From Hygrophila difformis (lineage: Eukaryota; Streptophyta; Magnoliopsida; Lamiales; Acanthaceae): a DNA stretch of 64,000 nucleotides. Shown piece by piece: positions 49,491 to 59,165 of the stretch. The notes under the pieces were generated by a model, which did not search any database, was not told the DNA's origin, and worked only from the letters and a program-made list of their open reading frames with translations. A program made the translations under genes and the position numbers. Location of the stretch: NCBI GenBank assembly GCA_030278955.1, contig JAOANR010000012.1:1-64000 (forward strand), written 5' to 3'. Numbering within the stretch: position 1 is the first letter of the stretch; every line of letters starts with the position of its first letter.

Positions 49491-49753
49491 AATAATTTGT
49501 GTAACATGTTTTAGTGATTTTTAGTGAATTTTTCTGTTGTAAGATATTTTAGGATACAAATCCGTTTAAGATATGCAGTAAATCCGTTAAAGATACGTAC
49601 TAATCCGTTAATTTCGTAATTAATAAAACCGTTCCATATTTTAATTGGACAACTTTACCCTTTTGCATTTACAACCCTTGGATTTTAATTGGACGATCAA
49701 GATTTTCGCCTTGATGTGCTGCGGATTTGTTCAATCGCACCATAACCGGACCC

Positions 49754-49981
49754 GAATAGCGACACCTTATTGAATGTAAGAAACATTCAAGAACGGATGT
49801 AGTACTTGAAAAAAAAATAGTCGAGTTCGATCTTGTTAGATTCATCTAATCGTATAGTTTTAGAATATATATTTCACATAATTTTTACTTATATATATTT
49901 TGAGATATGATCAATTTAAAATGTACATTAGATTGTGTGCAGAAATCAAACAAGACATCTTAAATGGAACGGAGGGAGTAA
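49754..49981. mobile_element. Truncated Stowaway-like MITE at the right MULE flank
   Basis: Ends in AACGGAGGGAGTA and contains GATCTTGTTAGATTCATCTAATC (inverse of the word in the left-flank copy). It is truncated at the MULE side, like the left-flank copy, and both point inward. Confidence 0.65.
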
Positions 49982-50204
49982 TAAACTATCGAGCTCAAGT
50001 CTAGATTCATGAGAATAGATGTGATCGAGTACACCTCGAATATCAAGTCGAATGGAGTGCCCGCTAGTTTTTTTTTTTCAAGTTTGAGTTTTAAACTTTT
50101 TTTTTTTACAATTTTGAGTTTTTTAGTTTTATTAAATTTTTTTATTTAAATTTTCATTTTTTGTTTATTTATTGTAATCTCTATCCATAGAAAATAAACG
50201 ATTT

Positions 50205-50260
50205 CGAGGAGGAAGTCCATTCTTAAGGAGAGTTGACTGTAATACTCGAGATGCAACTTC
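50205..50260 (+). repeat. Shard of a B/C-type PPT-LTR junction
   Basis: TTCTTAAGGAGAGTTGACTG then TAATACTCGAG parallels the PPT-LTR border at 15081-15110. It is flanked by a cGAGGAnGAAGT block as in elements B and C. Only about 50 bp remain. Confidence 0.6.
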
Positions 50261-50276
50261 GAGGACGAAATTAAAA

Positions 50277-50545
50277 ACTCCCTCCATTTTTAAAAATTGT
50301 GACATTTAAGTATTTCACACAGTCCAATACACATTTTTAACGTTTAATATCTCAAATTATGTAAAAGTAAAAATTATAAAAATTAGATATTCTAAAACTA
50401 CGCAATTCATGAATCCAACAAGATCTGAATATGTTTTATCTTATATAATCGTGTTAAAAGTTAAATCAAACTATTATGTAATCTCAATGAATAGTAAAAA
50501 ACTATTATTACAAGTGTTTCAATTTTAAGGAAACAGAGGGAGTAT
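50277..50545. mobile_element. Stowaway-like MITE
   Basis: CTCCCTCCATTTTT...AACAGAGGGAGTA inverted ends, with the shared interior words CAGTCCAATACACATTTTTAA and ATCCAACAAGATC. Confidence 0.75.
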
Positions 50546-50908
50546 TAAGGAAGGTAAACGGTAATACCCAATATTATTGCATTCATTAATTGAAACTTTA
50601 TTGATTAATGATGGTATTAATCATCATAATAACAATAATGATGAGTGAATATACAAATATATCAGTCTGTATTGGCAATTAATTTGTCTGTACATGCTAA
50701 ATGATGTTCACGCTATGAAAAATGAAGTTAGCTTCATGAAAAATGATGTTAGCTTCATGAAAAATGATGTTGCTTATTTTATAGTATTCATCATTTTTTC
50801 ATGTGCACACATCATTTCACACAGTCATCATTTTTCATTGCTCTAACATTATTTTCTATGCGTATCCATCATTCTATTTTTGTCCGTATGTATTATTGAC
50901 AGCACACA

Positions 50909-52040
50909 AGGTTTCTCATCTCTAATTCAAGCTTAGAAGGTAAAAACATCATCCCTACTCTTTCCCCGTTTCAAGCTTAGAAGGTAAAAACATTATGAAT
51001 GTTTATTTTTTCTTCCAAAACGCAGCCACCTAGAAGGAGTTATGGCGTCAAGGCAATTGCCCTTCAAACAAAGCCAGCGAGTTTGTGTTTTCCAACACGA
51101 AGCTGGTAGGCCAACATACCCTTTACCAGGTGTAACGTCGAATTGTGCTTTTGTTTGAATCGAAATCAAAATTAGGACTTTTACAATGCCCGACTGATTT
51201 ATTAATCTAAAAAAGATCCTTGCTTTTTAGTTAGTTCCTTCACGAATTTGAATTTGTGTTCTTCTAGAAAATTGTTCATATACATGTTAAGAAGCTCCTT
51301 GCAAAATTTAAAATTTTTGGCCAAGCAACTAATTACCAGGTTTTCAATCTCTAAAATGTGTTTTCCGAGCCACGAATTGACAGATTTACTCATTTGCAAA
51401 CATTATCGTTTTTCTTCAGTTCCATCATGAATTTGAATTAGTGTTATTGTAGAAAACTATTTATATATGTGTTAGGAAACTCCCTGAAAAATTTCAAAAT
51501 ATTTGGCCAGTAACGAATTACCAGTAATTTTACTTTTAAAATGTATTTATATGTCGTGGATTATTTCTATATATTGTGTCAGTTGAACCCTTAAGTGTGC
51601 CTATCTCGAGCATTATTTAACCTTAGGGTTCCGCATTAAAGTTGTTTGTTTTCTAATGTAGGATCTAAGATTTAAATTTCAGAATTTTTGTTATGATAGT
51701 TATGTAATTGAATTTTTCATTTTGACGCATTGCTGTTGTCGATGAACTGTTATGAAAACTCGTCTTTTTTTTTTTCTTTAGTTATATCAAGATTTGGTTA
51801 TGATAACCTTATGACATAGATCATTTATTATACAAGTAAATTATTTTACGTATATTGACACGAAGATAGCGTATTGCGGTGTATTTTCTGATAAAATTTA
51901 TTCCTAAAAAATGTAATTAGATATGGATGTGTGCAATCTGTTAAAAAAAAAAAAACATTGTGCACTAGATTTCGGGTAGGTTTGCCTATATTTAGGCTCC
52001 GGAGAGTGAGTGCACTAGGTGGAGTCATGCGTGGCTCCCT
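50909..52040 (+). repeat. Left arm of a large inverted repeat
   Basis: About 1.1 kb whose reverse complement recurs, diverged, at 52681-53636 and, beyond an LTR insertion, at 56449-56622. Matched landmarks are the GCACTAGGTGGAGTCATGC block (inner end), GTGTTCTTCTAGAAA, GCCAAGCAACTAATTACCAGG, GCCAGCGAGTTTGTGTTTT and CAAGCTTAGAAGGTAAAA (outer end). It also contains an internal roughly 190-bp tandem duplication (GAATTTGAATT...GAAACTC). Confidence 0.85.
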
Positions 52041-52680
52041 CTCTATAACGCCCCAAAAAAATTATTTAAATTAAGTGAAACAAGCTACTCATAAAAACAA
52101 GACATATTTCTTATTGGTAAACAGTCTATAAGAAATCCAAAATTAAGCATGTTTTCCTTGAAGTAATTCTAGAATGGATTACCTCCTAGAAAGTCTCACG
52201 GGGTGTGTGCCAGTGAGGCTAAAGCGTACTGAAAACATCATGTCCGAGCTCGTATTGGTTTGTGGGATCAGCCTTCATATCCGAGCCGGCAACATCTAGA
52301 GTAACATCATGTCTTTCTGTTGTGCGGAAAATGAGGGTGTTACACCCTCTCCTTATGTTGAATTATTATGATTGTGCCTATATCCTAAATAATACTCCCT
52401 CTGTCCTAACTCAAATGTCTTACTTTCTATTTTTGGATTTCCCGTCTTTTTTCTATAAATAGAAATAATTTTCCCTTCTACCAACTATGCGGCCACATCA
52501 TATACTCACAAATCAACTTCACCTTAATTCTCGTGTCCAACAGTAATAGGAAAATATAAATGGGACGGAGGGAGTACTTGTAAATGTTATTTATGGGTGT
52601 CGGGTGCGTTTCGATAAAGGCTAGTGTTGGCATTTTGAGGGATGAACTTTTTTTTAAAAAAAAAAATCCTAATTACGATT
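52041..52680. other. Spacer of the inverted repeat
   Basis: About 640 bp without a gene. It holds a MITE at 52391-52577 and, before it, sequence starting TAACGCCCCAAAAAAATT that resembles a degraded LTR edge. Confidence 0.6.
52391..52577. mobile_element. Short Stowaway-like MITE
   Basis: ACTCCCTCTGTCC at the left and GGGACGGAGGGAGT at the right form inverted ends of a 187-bp AT-rich element. Confidence 0.8.
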
Positions 52681-55600
52681 TGAGGAGAGGAGCGGCCAAG
52701 CATGGCTCCACCCTAGTGCACTTGCTCTTCGGAGCCCAAATATGGGCATACCTACCCAAAATCTAGTGCATAATGGCCTTTAAAAAAAAAAGATAAATTA
52801 TACACATCCATATCTAATTGCATTCTCCATGAATAAGTTTTATCACACTACAATACGCCATCTTCATGCCAAGATACATAAGGTAATTTTCTTGTATCAT
52901 AAATAATCTCATAAGGTTATCATAACCAAATCTTTAAAAAAAAAAACAAAAAAAAACAAAAGATTTCATAACAATTTATTGCCATAAGGGATGCATGAAA
53001 ACTAAAAATTCCATTAAATAAATACCAAACCAAAAATTCTGAAATTTAAACTTTAGATCCTACATTAGAAAAGGAACAACTTTCATGCAGAACCATAATG
53101 TTAAATCATGCTCGAGATAGACGCAATCAAGGGTTTAACATACACAATAGAAATAATCCGCAACACAGAAACACATTCTAAAAGTAAAATTGGTAATTCG
53201 TAACTTGGCCAAATATTCTGAAATTTTGCAAGGAGCTTCCTAACACATATATAAACAATTTTCTAGAAGAAAACTAATTCAAATTCGCGATGAAACTAAC
53301 CAAAAAATGATAATCTTTGCACATGAATAAATTTGTCAATTCGCAGCTCAGAAAATACATTTTAAAGATCGTAAACCTGGTAATTAATTGCTTGGCCAAA
53401 AATTCTAAACTTTTGGAGGGAGCTTCTTAGCACATGTGCAGCTTTCTAGAAGAACACAAATTCAAATTCACGACAGAACTAACCAAAAAGCAATGATCTT
53501 TCTAGATTAATAAATCTGTCAGAAATTGTAAAAATCATAATTTCGATTTCTACAACTCAAACAAAAGCACAATTCGACCCCTAAACATGGTAAGTGGTGT
53601 GTTGGCTTACCTTACACCAGATTAGGGTTGGAAAACTGTAACACCCTGGTTTTGGTCACCCAGGTCGGGACGCTACCGCCACACCCTAAACAAGACACGA
53701 TCGAATCGAGCTCATTTAAAAGAATGCTAATACTTAAGTTGCTTCAATTTTAAAATTCTTAAAAATAATTTAAACGATGCCCGAATTTAAAATAAGTCCG
53801 AAGTCATCAAGCATAATATAAAGCAGTGCGGAAGATAAAATATGGCCAAAACACGCGACCAAAGCACAGTCTAAAGTTCAATGCGAAATTTTAAAAATTT
53901 AAATGCGACAAGTCTTGAAACAAGATTTCCCATCCCTCCGTGCAATGCTTACTCTTCAAAATCTGAAAAAAATTGAGACAACAACAAATCAGTACCGTTG
54001 GTACTGCATAAGTTAATACACAACACAACAAATTTAATAAGTTTTAGAAGCGTATTAAAAATAAGATTTTTATTTTAAGAAGATGGATATTTAAGTATAA
54101 GGAATTAATTAAAATCTTACACATGCCGGAAGTTCATTACCATTGTTCATTATGATCGAGGACACTCCATAATATGTCATAGGGACGAACCCTTAGGACC
54201 AAACCTTTGGGACTAAAACCCACAAGGAATTAAACGTATCCTAGGGACGAACCCTTGGGATTAACCTCTGGGACTCGTACCCATGAGTTAAGTGCATGCA
54301 GCGGACCCTATACAAACACACTCCGGAGCCCTAGATAATCATACGGATACATTTAGGAGTATAGACTCATACATCACTATCACATAATCATAATGTCGTT
54401 TTGGCTACAAGAGGGGGCAACATATCACGCCAAGTGCGCATACCCTCAGGAAATAATAAACATCCCCCTCGATCATAAATCACAAAGTTTCAAAACTTTA
54501 TAATTTAGTAAAAATGAGTTTTCGACACGGACTCACAGATCCGCCAAAATTCATATTTTTCCCAAACAAAACAATTTCTGCCACAGTTTACGCCAAACCG
54601 AATTAAAAATCCAGTTGATACCCAATGGTTACGAAATTCACCCAGTATATAGACTCAAAAATTCTGTCGGGAAAGGACTCAAAAATCCACATTTCCACAT
54701 AACATAAAAATTGCAATTTAGAGCATGATTTTCTAAAATGAGCAGTAACCATTTTCGCGTTTGAAAACATAGTAAATAATTTTTAAAAATTCTGAAAAAT
54801 TTACAGTGGTTAGTAATCGTCAAAATAAACATTTTTCATAGAAATAGCCATTATAGATTTCAGACGACTTCTAGGCCGAACGGGACGATTTCAGAAAACC
54901 CTAGTCTTAAGACATTAAACCTTCAGTGAATTTCAGCAACAGGTGGAAATAAAATCATAACTTTCACAAAACACTTCCAAAAATCATAGATTTCGATAGG
55001 GACATACTAGACACACATATGAAAAACTTTCACTTACATTGGAACAATAGAAAACGATTATAAGATGGTCAAAAACGCGCTGCAAGATCAGGCTCTACAA
55101 TTTATGGTTCTGACAGCAACTTACTTCGAAAAACCAGATCGAATTTGATGAGGCAAACGACCTTCAAAATTTGTGAAAGACATCTTCTTTAAATAGTTAG
55201 AAACAAATTTCATTGAAGAAAGATTTCGCAAAAATGGGTGGATCTAGGTCAAAAACGAGACATAACAGAAACACAAAACTGGAAACGAGTTGATGACAGA
55301 TTTGACATACGATGGAAATGAATCTAGATCTTGATTTCTACTCAACGAAAACATCTAAAACTTGGTGTGTATGGAATTAACTTACTTGTGGATTGATGGA
55401 AGTCGAAATCCTTCACCTAGGAACATCTAAAAATCGTCCTGAAATAGCCTCAAGATTAACAATCCCCCGAATGAACCTATTTTTTGATCGAAAGACCAAG
55501 ATCCTTAGTTTTCAAGGCCAAAACTCGAATAAAAAACTAAAATAACGACTAAAGAACCTCCTTACCTAAATGATGAATGAATTGGATGTGAAAAATTCAT

Positions 55601-56622
55601 CCAAAATCCTCTGGAACCCGAAGAACAACCCTCAACTCACCAACACTCAACAATGTCTCAGAATTTTCGTATTAGGGGATGAGGGGTGGTTTGGTGGTTG
55701 ATTCTGAATAAGTACAAGAATGTTAAGCTTCCCAAAGGCTGCTATAATGTCCCTAGTGAAGGTAAGAACGAATTGCACCAGTCAAAGCTCGAAATTAAGC
55801 ATCACCAACCCCCTATTAATCCACTCCTTCCACCATGGTTCAATTATTAAATCTTGGTTCTTGCACTCTCATTATTCCAACTTGTAGGGGTTTAATCCAT
55901 CCAAAATCCGCCCAATAGGGTCCTAATACATCCACCAAGGTTTGAGGAATGAGTTTGGGTCGATTCATAGTGTCTCAGCCCGCAGGTGTGCCCAGGTGGG
56001 CGCCGATTGGCCTTGGTGGCGCCCAAAAATTGCTTCTGGGCGCCACCCTTCTTTCTTTTCTTTTTTTTTTTTGTTAAAAAATTAATATCTATTCTGATTT
56101 ATTCTAAAATTAAAATATGGGAATTTTCCGGGTTCGATAGAATATTTCGGTAAACCTATTTCGAGCCGCGATCGTCCGCAAATAATTAATTCCGCTCTCT
56201 CTCGGAATTATTTCGGTTTTAGTGACTAAATCCAATTCTTTGATTTTTTGGATTTAATTTCTCGATGTCGATTTCTCACGTATTGCAGTTTACCCTCCTT
56301 AAAAATCAACTACGTCCTCGAAGTTGGGTCGCACTCAGAAAGGTATTAGCAATGTAGGCAAGTGATTGCACACATAGAAATATTGAGGCTCAAAAATTCA
56401 AATTCTAACCTCGATGCGTGACGACTCTCTGCAGAGTATCACAAAAACACAAACTCGCTGGCTTGGTTTGAAGGGAAAATCGCCTTGACGCCCTAACTCC
56501 GTCGAGGTGGTTGCGCCTTTCGTTAAAACCTTTGGAAGGTTAGGAATTTCCTTCCAACCACTCAACAAGAAACAGGAAAAGAGTAGGGATTATGTTTTAC
56601 CTTCTAAGCTTGAACCTTGATA
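52681..56622 (-). repeat. Right arm of the inverted repeat, split by an LTR insertion
   Basis: Reverse-complement partner of 50909-52040. The arm runs from GCTCCACCCTAGTGCAC near 52705 to GGAAAAC at 53636, is interrupted by gypsy-derived DNA (53637-56443), and resumes at ACAAACTCGCTGGCTTGG (56449) up to about 56622. AAAAC at 53632-53636 and 56444-56448 looks like the insertion's target duplication. Confidence 0.82.
53637..56287 (-). mobile_element. Old gypsy LTR with PPT remnant (truncated element)
   Basis: On the + strand TGTAACACCCTGGTTTTGGTCACC...CACGTATTGCA, 2651 bp, followed by a PPT-like block (on the - strand TTTTTAAGGAGGGTAAAC). Ends, length and PPT context place it near the B/C family, but the body is strongly diverged. 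Only about 155 bp of internal DNA (56288-56443) remain and no second LTR is seen, so the element is truncated. Confidence 0.75.
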
Positions 56623-57283
56623 CGCCGGCTGCCTCCACGAAGAATGCTCTAGGTTTCCTTTTTTTATATGGAAAGTTCCATTTTGGAAGAGAAAATACGC
56701 AGTCTGGTTTTGAAGTTGTGATGGATGATATTATGAGGATTTTGGATGATTAATCAGTACCTACGTGGAAACCTAAGGCATAATTACTGCATAACCCTTA
56801 AAATTTTTTTAAAAAAAAGATGAAGCATATTTAGTAGGGGCAATACAGTCTACACATGCCAAAAAGTATTCAGGATTTATTACATAGATTATTATTAAGA
56901 TTAAGATGATTAATATTATCATTAATCAACTAGTAAGTAATCCACTCGACGGGCATAATTATATATTTTATATAACATATATACTTATATTATATAAAAT
57001 AGTAATAAATTATATTTTGAGTCATGAAAATGTGTAACGATTTTATATATATTCGAAAGAGGATGTATGTGATAATATAATTTAATTATTTTTAAAATTA
57101 ACAAAGAAATCATATTATATCGTCTTCTTTAGCTTCTGTGGCTTATCCGATACAACCTAGCAGATTCATAAAAACAATTACTCAAAAAATGTTGTTTTTC
57201 TAAAATTGAAATTCAACTTAAAATAAAACAAAATTTAAATATAAGTATTAAGCATAATATGAAAAATTCCCTCCCGATTTACT
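56623..57283. other. AT-rich intergenic DNA, nothing recognised
   Basis: No ORF, repeat terminus or RNA gene that I can support. Confidence 0.5.
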
Positions 57284-57289
57284 GAAAAT

Positions 57290-57840
57290 TTCATTGCTGA
57301 AATCTCATTGGTAGGGGCTAGCTAGTATAACACTATCTTCAAAAATGTCTAAATTTGAAATGGTGCAGTTCATATTTGTATATGTACTCTAAAAAAATTG
57401 TCGCTATAGAACTACCATTAAAGTTTATAAGAATATCATGCGGAAATATCACATCTGATTGTACACCTTCAAAATGAATATCGGCTTTACTATCACCAAC
57501 ATCAAGTATCCATTTTGTAAATTCTCTGTCATATATAAATTTCATTGTAAATAAAATTAATTGTGATATCTTGAGTTAATAATTCTTAATTTCATATTAA
57601 TAATTTGAGCAACATCTTGTTAGTGACACAAATATTACAACATAATTGTTCATGGCTAAAAACTAGTTGTAGAAGATAAAGTCCAACATTCTTTAATGAT
57701 TGACATTGACCTTTGTTTATAATAATAGCAAAAAAAAATTGCAAGTTAAAATTTTCTCATCTGAAATCGAATGGGAATTTGTTTAGATCATATAGGCTCA
57801 TAATCATTCTACCAATCAATAACTTTTTTACTTTCATGGT
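57290..57840 (-). pseudogene. Helitron PIF1-like helicase relic, copy 1
   Basis: On the - strand, broken frames resemble the C-terminus of Helitron RepHel helicases: a KFPF-type block, then a TINK-Q-QSL..VGLYL block and a VFSH.QL block in 57620-57790. An ending similar to TKNVVYKE follows near 57550. Downstream, an open frame (57339-57545) contains FTKWILDVGDSK, which resembles the FA-WIL-IGDG segment that normally precedes those blocks. Frames are shifted many times. Helitron helicases unwind DNA during rolling-circle transposition. Confidence 0.5.
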
Positions 57841-57883
57841 TTCCCGAAAATTAGTTTAACCTCAATTATATGGTTCTGCATAT

Positions 57884-58247
57884 TACTCCCTCTGTCCCAC
57901 TAATTCTGTCTCACTTTCCTTTTTGGTACGTCCCATTACAATTGTCACATTTCCTTTTTAGGAAATAATTAAATACTCAATTACCAAACTTACCCCCATC
58001 ACATCACATCAATAAATAAATATATTAAAATTTCAATCCACTATCATTAATAAATTCAACTCACAACCATCACATCATACATAAATAAATCAATAAAAAA
58101 TTCAAATTCATTACAATCACATCATATAAATTATTAATTTACCCTTACTTTAAACAATAATATACCCCTACATTAAATTTAACCATCTTCACATAAAAAA
58201 CCGTGTCCAAAAGAAATGGGACGTTATAAACGGGACGGAGGGAGTAG
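57884..58247. mobile_element. Stowaway-like MITE between helicase relics
   Basis: TACTCCCTCTGTCCCACTAA at the left and GGGACGGAGGGAGTA at the right. The interior is 364 bp, AT-rich, with repeated ATCACATCA and AATAAAT words. Confidence 0.8.
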
Positions 58248-58499
58248 TATTTATCAACCTACTTCCATTGCATAATTTATTTGAAGGACCTATATTCCTA
58301 AGAAGCATGACTATGCAACCATCATTCAACTATACTTCATATTCGGTATTCCAGAACAATTGTTCGTGTTTAGAAATTCCAGTGAAAATAATTCATTGTC
58401 ATTATTTATACTTTAATCATCTTGACAAATATTGTTAGAACCGATATATATACATTTTCTTTCGCAGATATACATTCCATGATCTAATGATTGATCGTA

Positions 58500-58965
58500 T
58501 CAACAATCTCATTGGTAAGGATTAGTATAGCACTATCTTTAAAAATATAAGGATTTGAAGTGGTGCAGTTTATATTTGTATAAGCGCCGCTATAAGATCT
58601 CCCATAGAGTTTATAAAATTATCATCTGTAAATGTTACATCTAATTGTACATCTTCGAGATCAATACTAACTTTACCAATTATCATCACCTATATGAAGT
58701 ATTCGTTATGCAAATTTCTGTCATATACAATTTTCATTGTAAATAACATTTCTTGTAGATCTTGAGTTAATTCATCTTAATTACATATTCCTACTTTGAG
58801 TCCCCTCTTTTCAGAGACACGAGATATTGCAACATATCACTGACACGAATAAAAATTGATTTTTTAAGATAGAGTCCAATCTTCTTTAAATATTGGCAAT
58901 GACTAATAGTTATAATAAAACAAAATGCGAGTGGAAATTTTTTTCATCTGAAATGGATGGGGAAT
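58500..58965 (-). pseudogene. Helitron helicase relic, copy 2
   Basis: A direct repeat of 57290-57760: shared landmarks are ATCTCATTGGTA, GGTGCAGTTTATATTTGTATA, TCTGTCATATACAATTTTCATTGTAAATAA and AAGATAGAGTCCAATCTTCTTTAA. It carries the same combination of helicase end and middle segments as copy 1, with more stops. Confidence 0.5.
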
Positions 58966-58969
58966 TTAT

Positions 58970-59165
58970 TACTTCCTCCGTTCCTAAATAAATGCAACAT
59001 ATCCACATTTCACGCAATCCAATGCACATTTTTAATCCGTAATAACTCAAATTCCATACAAGTAAAAATTATGCAAATTTGATATTCTAAATCTATGAGA
59101 TTAGACGAATCCAACAAGATCTCACTTGACTATATTTTATCTTATATAATTGTATTAAAAAATCG
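58970..59165. mobile_element. Truncated Stowaway-like MITE
   Basis: Begins ACTTCCTCCGTTCC and contains CACGCAATCCAATGCACATTT and GAATCCAACAAGATC, but no right terminus. Confidence 0.65.

Larger units (their letters stand above)
37810..49753 (+). mobile_element. Multi-gene Mutator-like element with dispersed CAGCGATG motifs (about 12 kb)
   Basis: Boundaries are inferred from a 10-bp direct repeat GAATAGCGAC at 37800-37809 and 49754-49763, the size expected of a MULE target duplication. Seven bases inside each copy begin inverted sequences GTTAGGGTGCAATCA (37817-37831) and, on the other strand, GTTATGGTGCGATTG (49732-49746), 12 of 15 identical. The element encodes a FAR1/MULE transposase, a DUF1985-like plus Ulp1 protease gene, and two unrecognised ORFs, all on the + strand. 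About 60 copies of a short motif fill its non-coding DNA. Multi-gene, poorly TIR-ed MULEs with Ulp1 genes are known (Kaonashi type), and VANDALs are similar in layout. Exact ends are uncertain because the terminal 7 bp do not match. Confidence 0.75.

Noticed and set aside
37500..49981. The two MITE fragments flanking the MULE as halves of one MITE split by the insertion
   Set aside because: Both fragments contain the same half (terminus plus GAATCTAACAAGATC word) in opposite orientations, so they are two copies.
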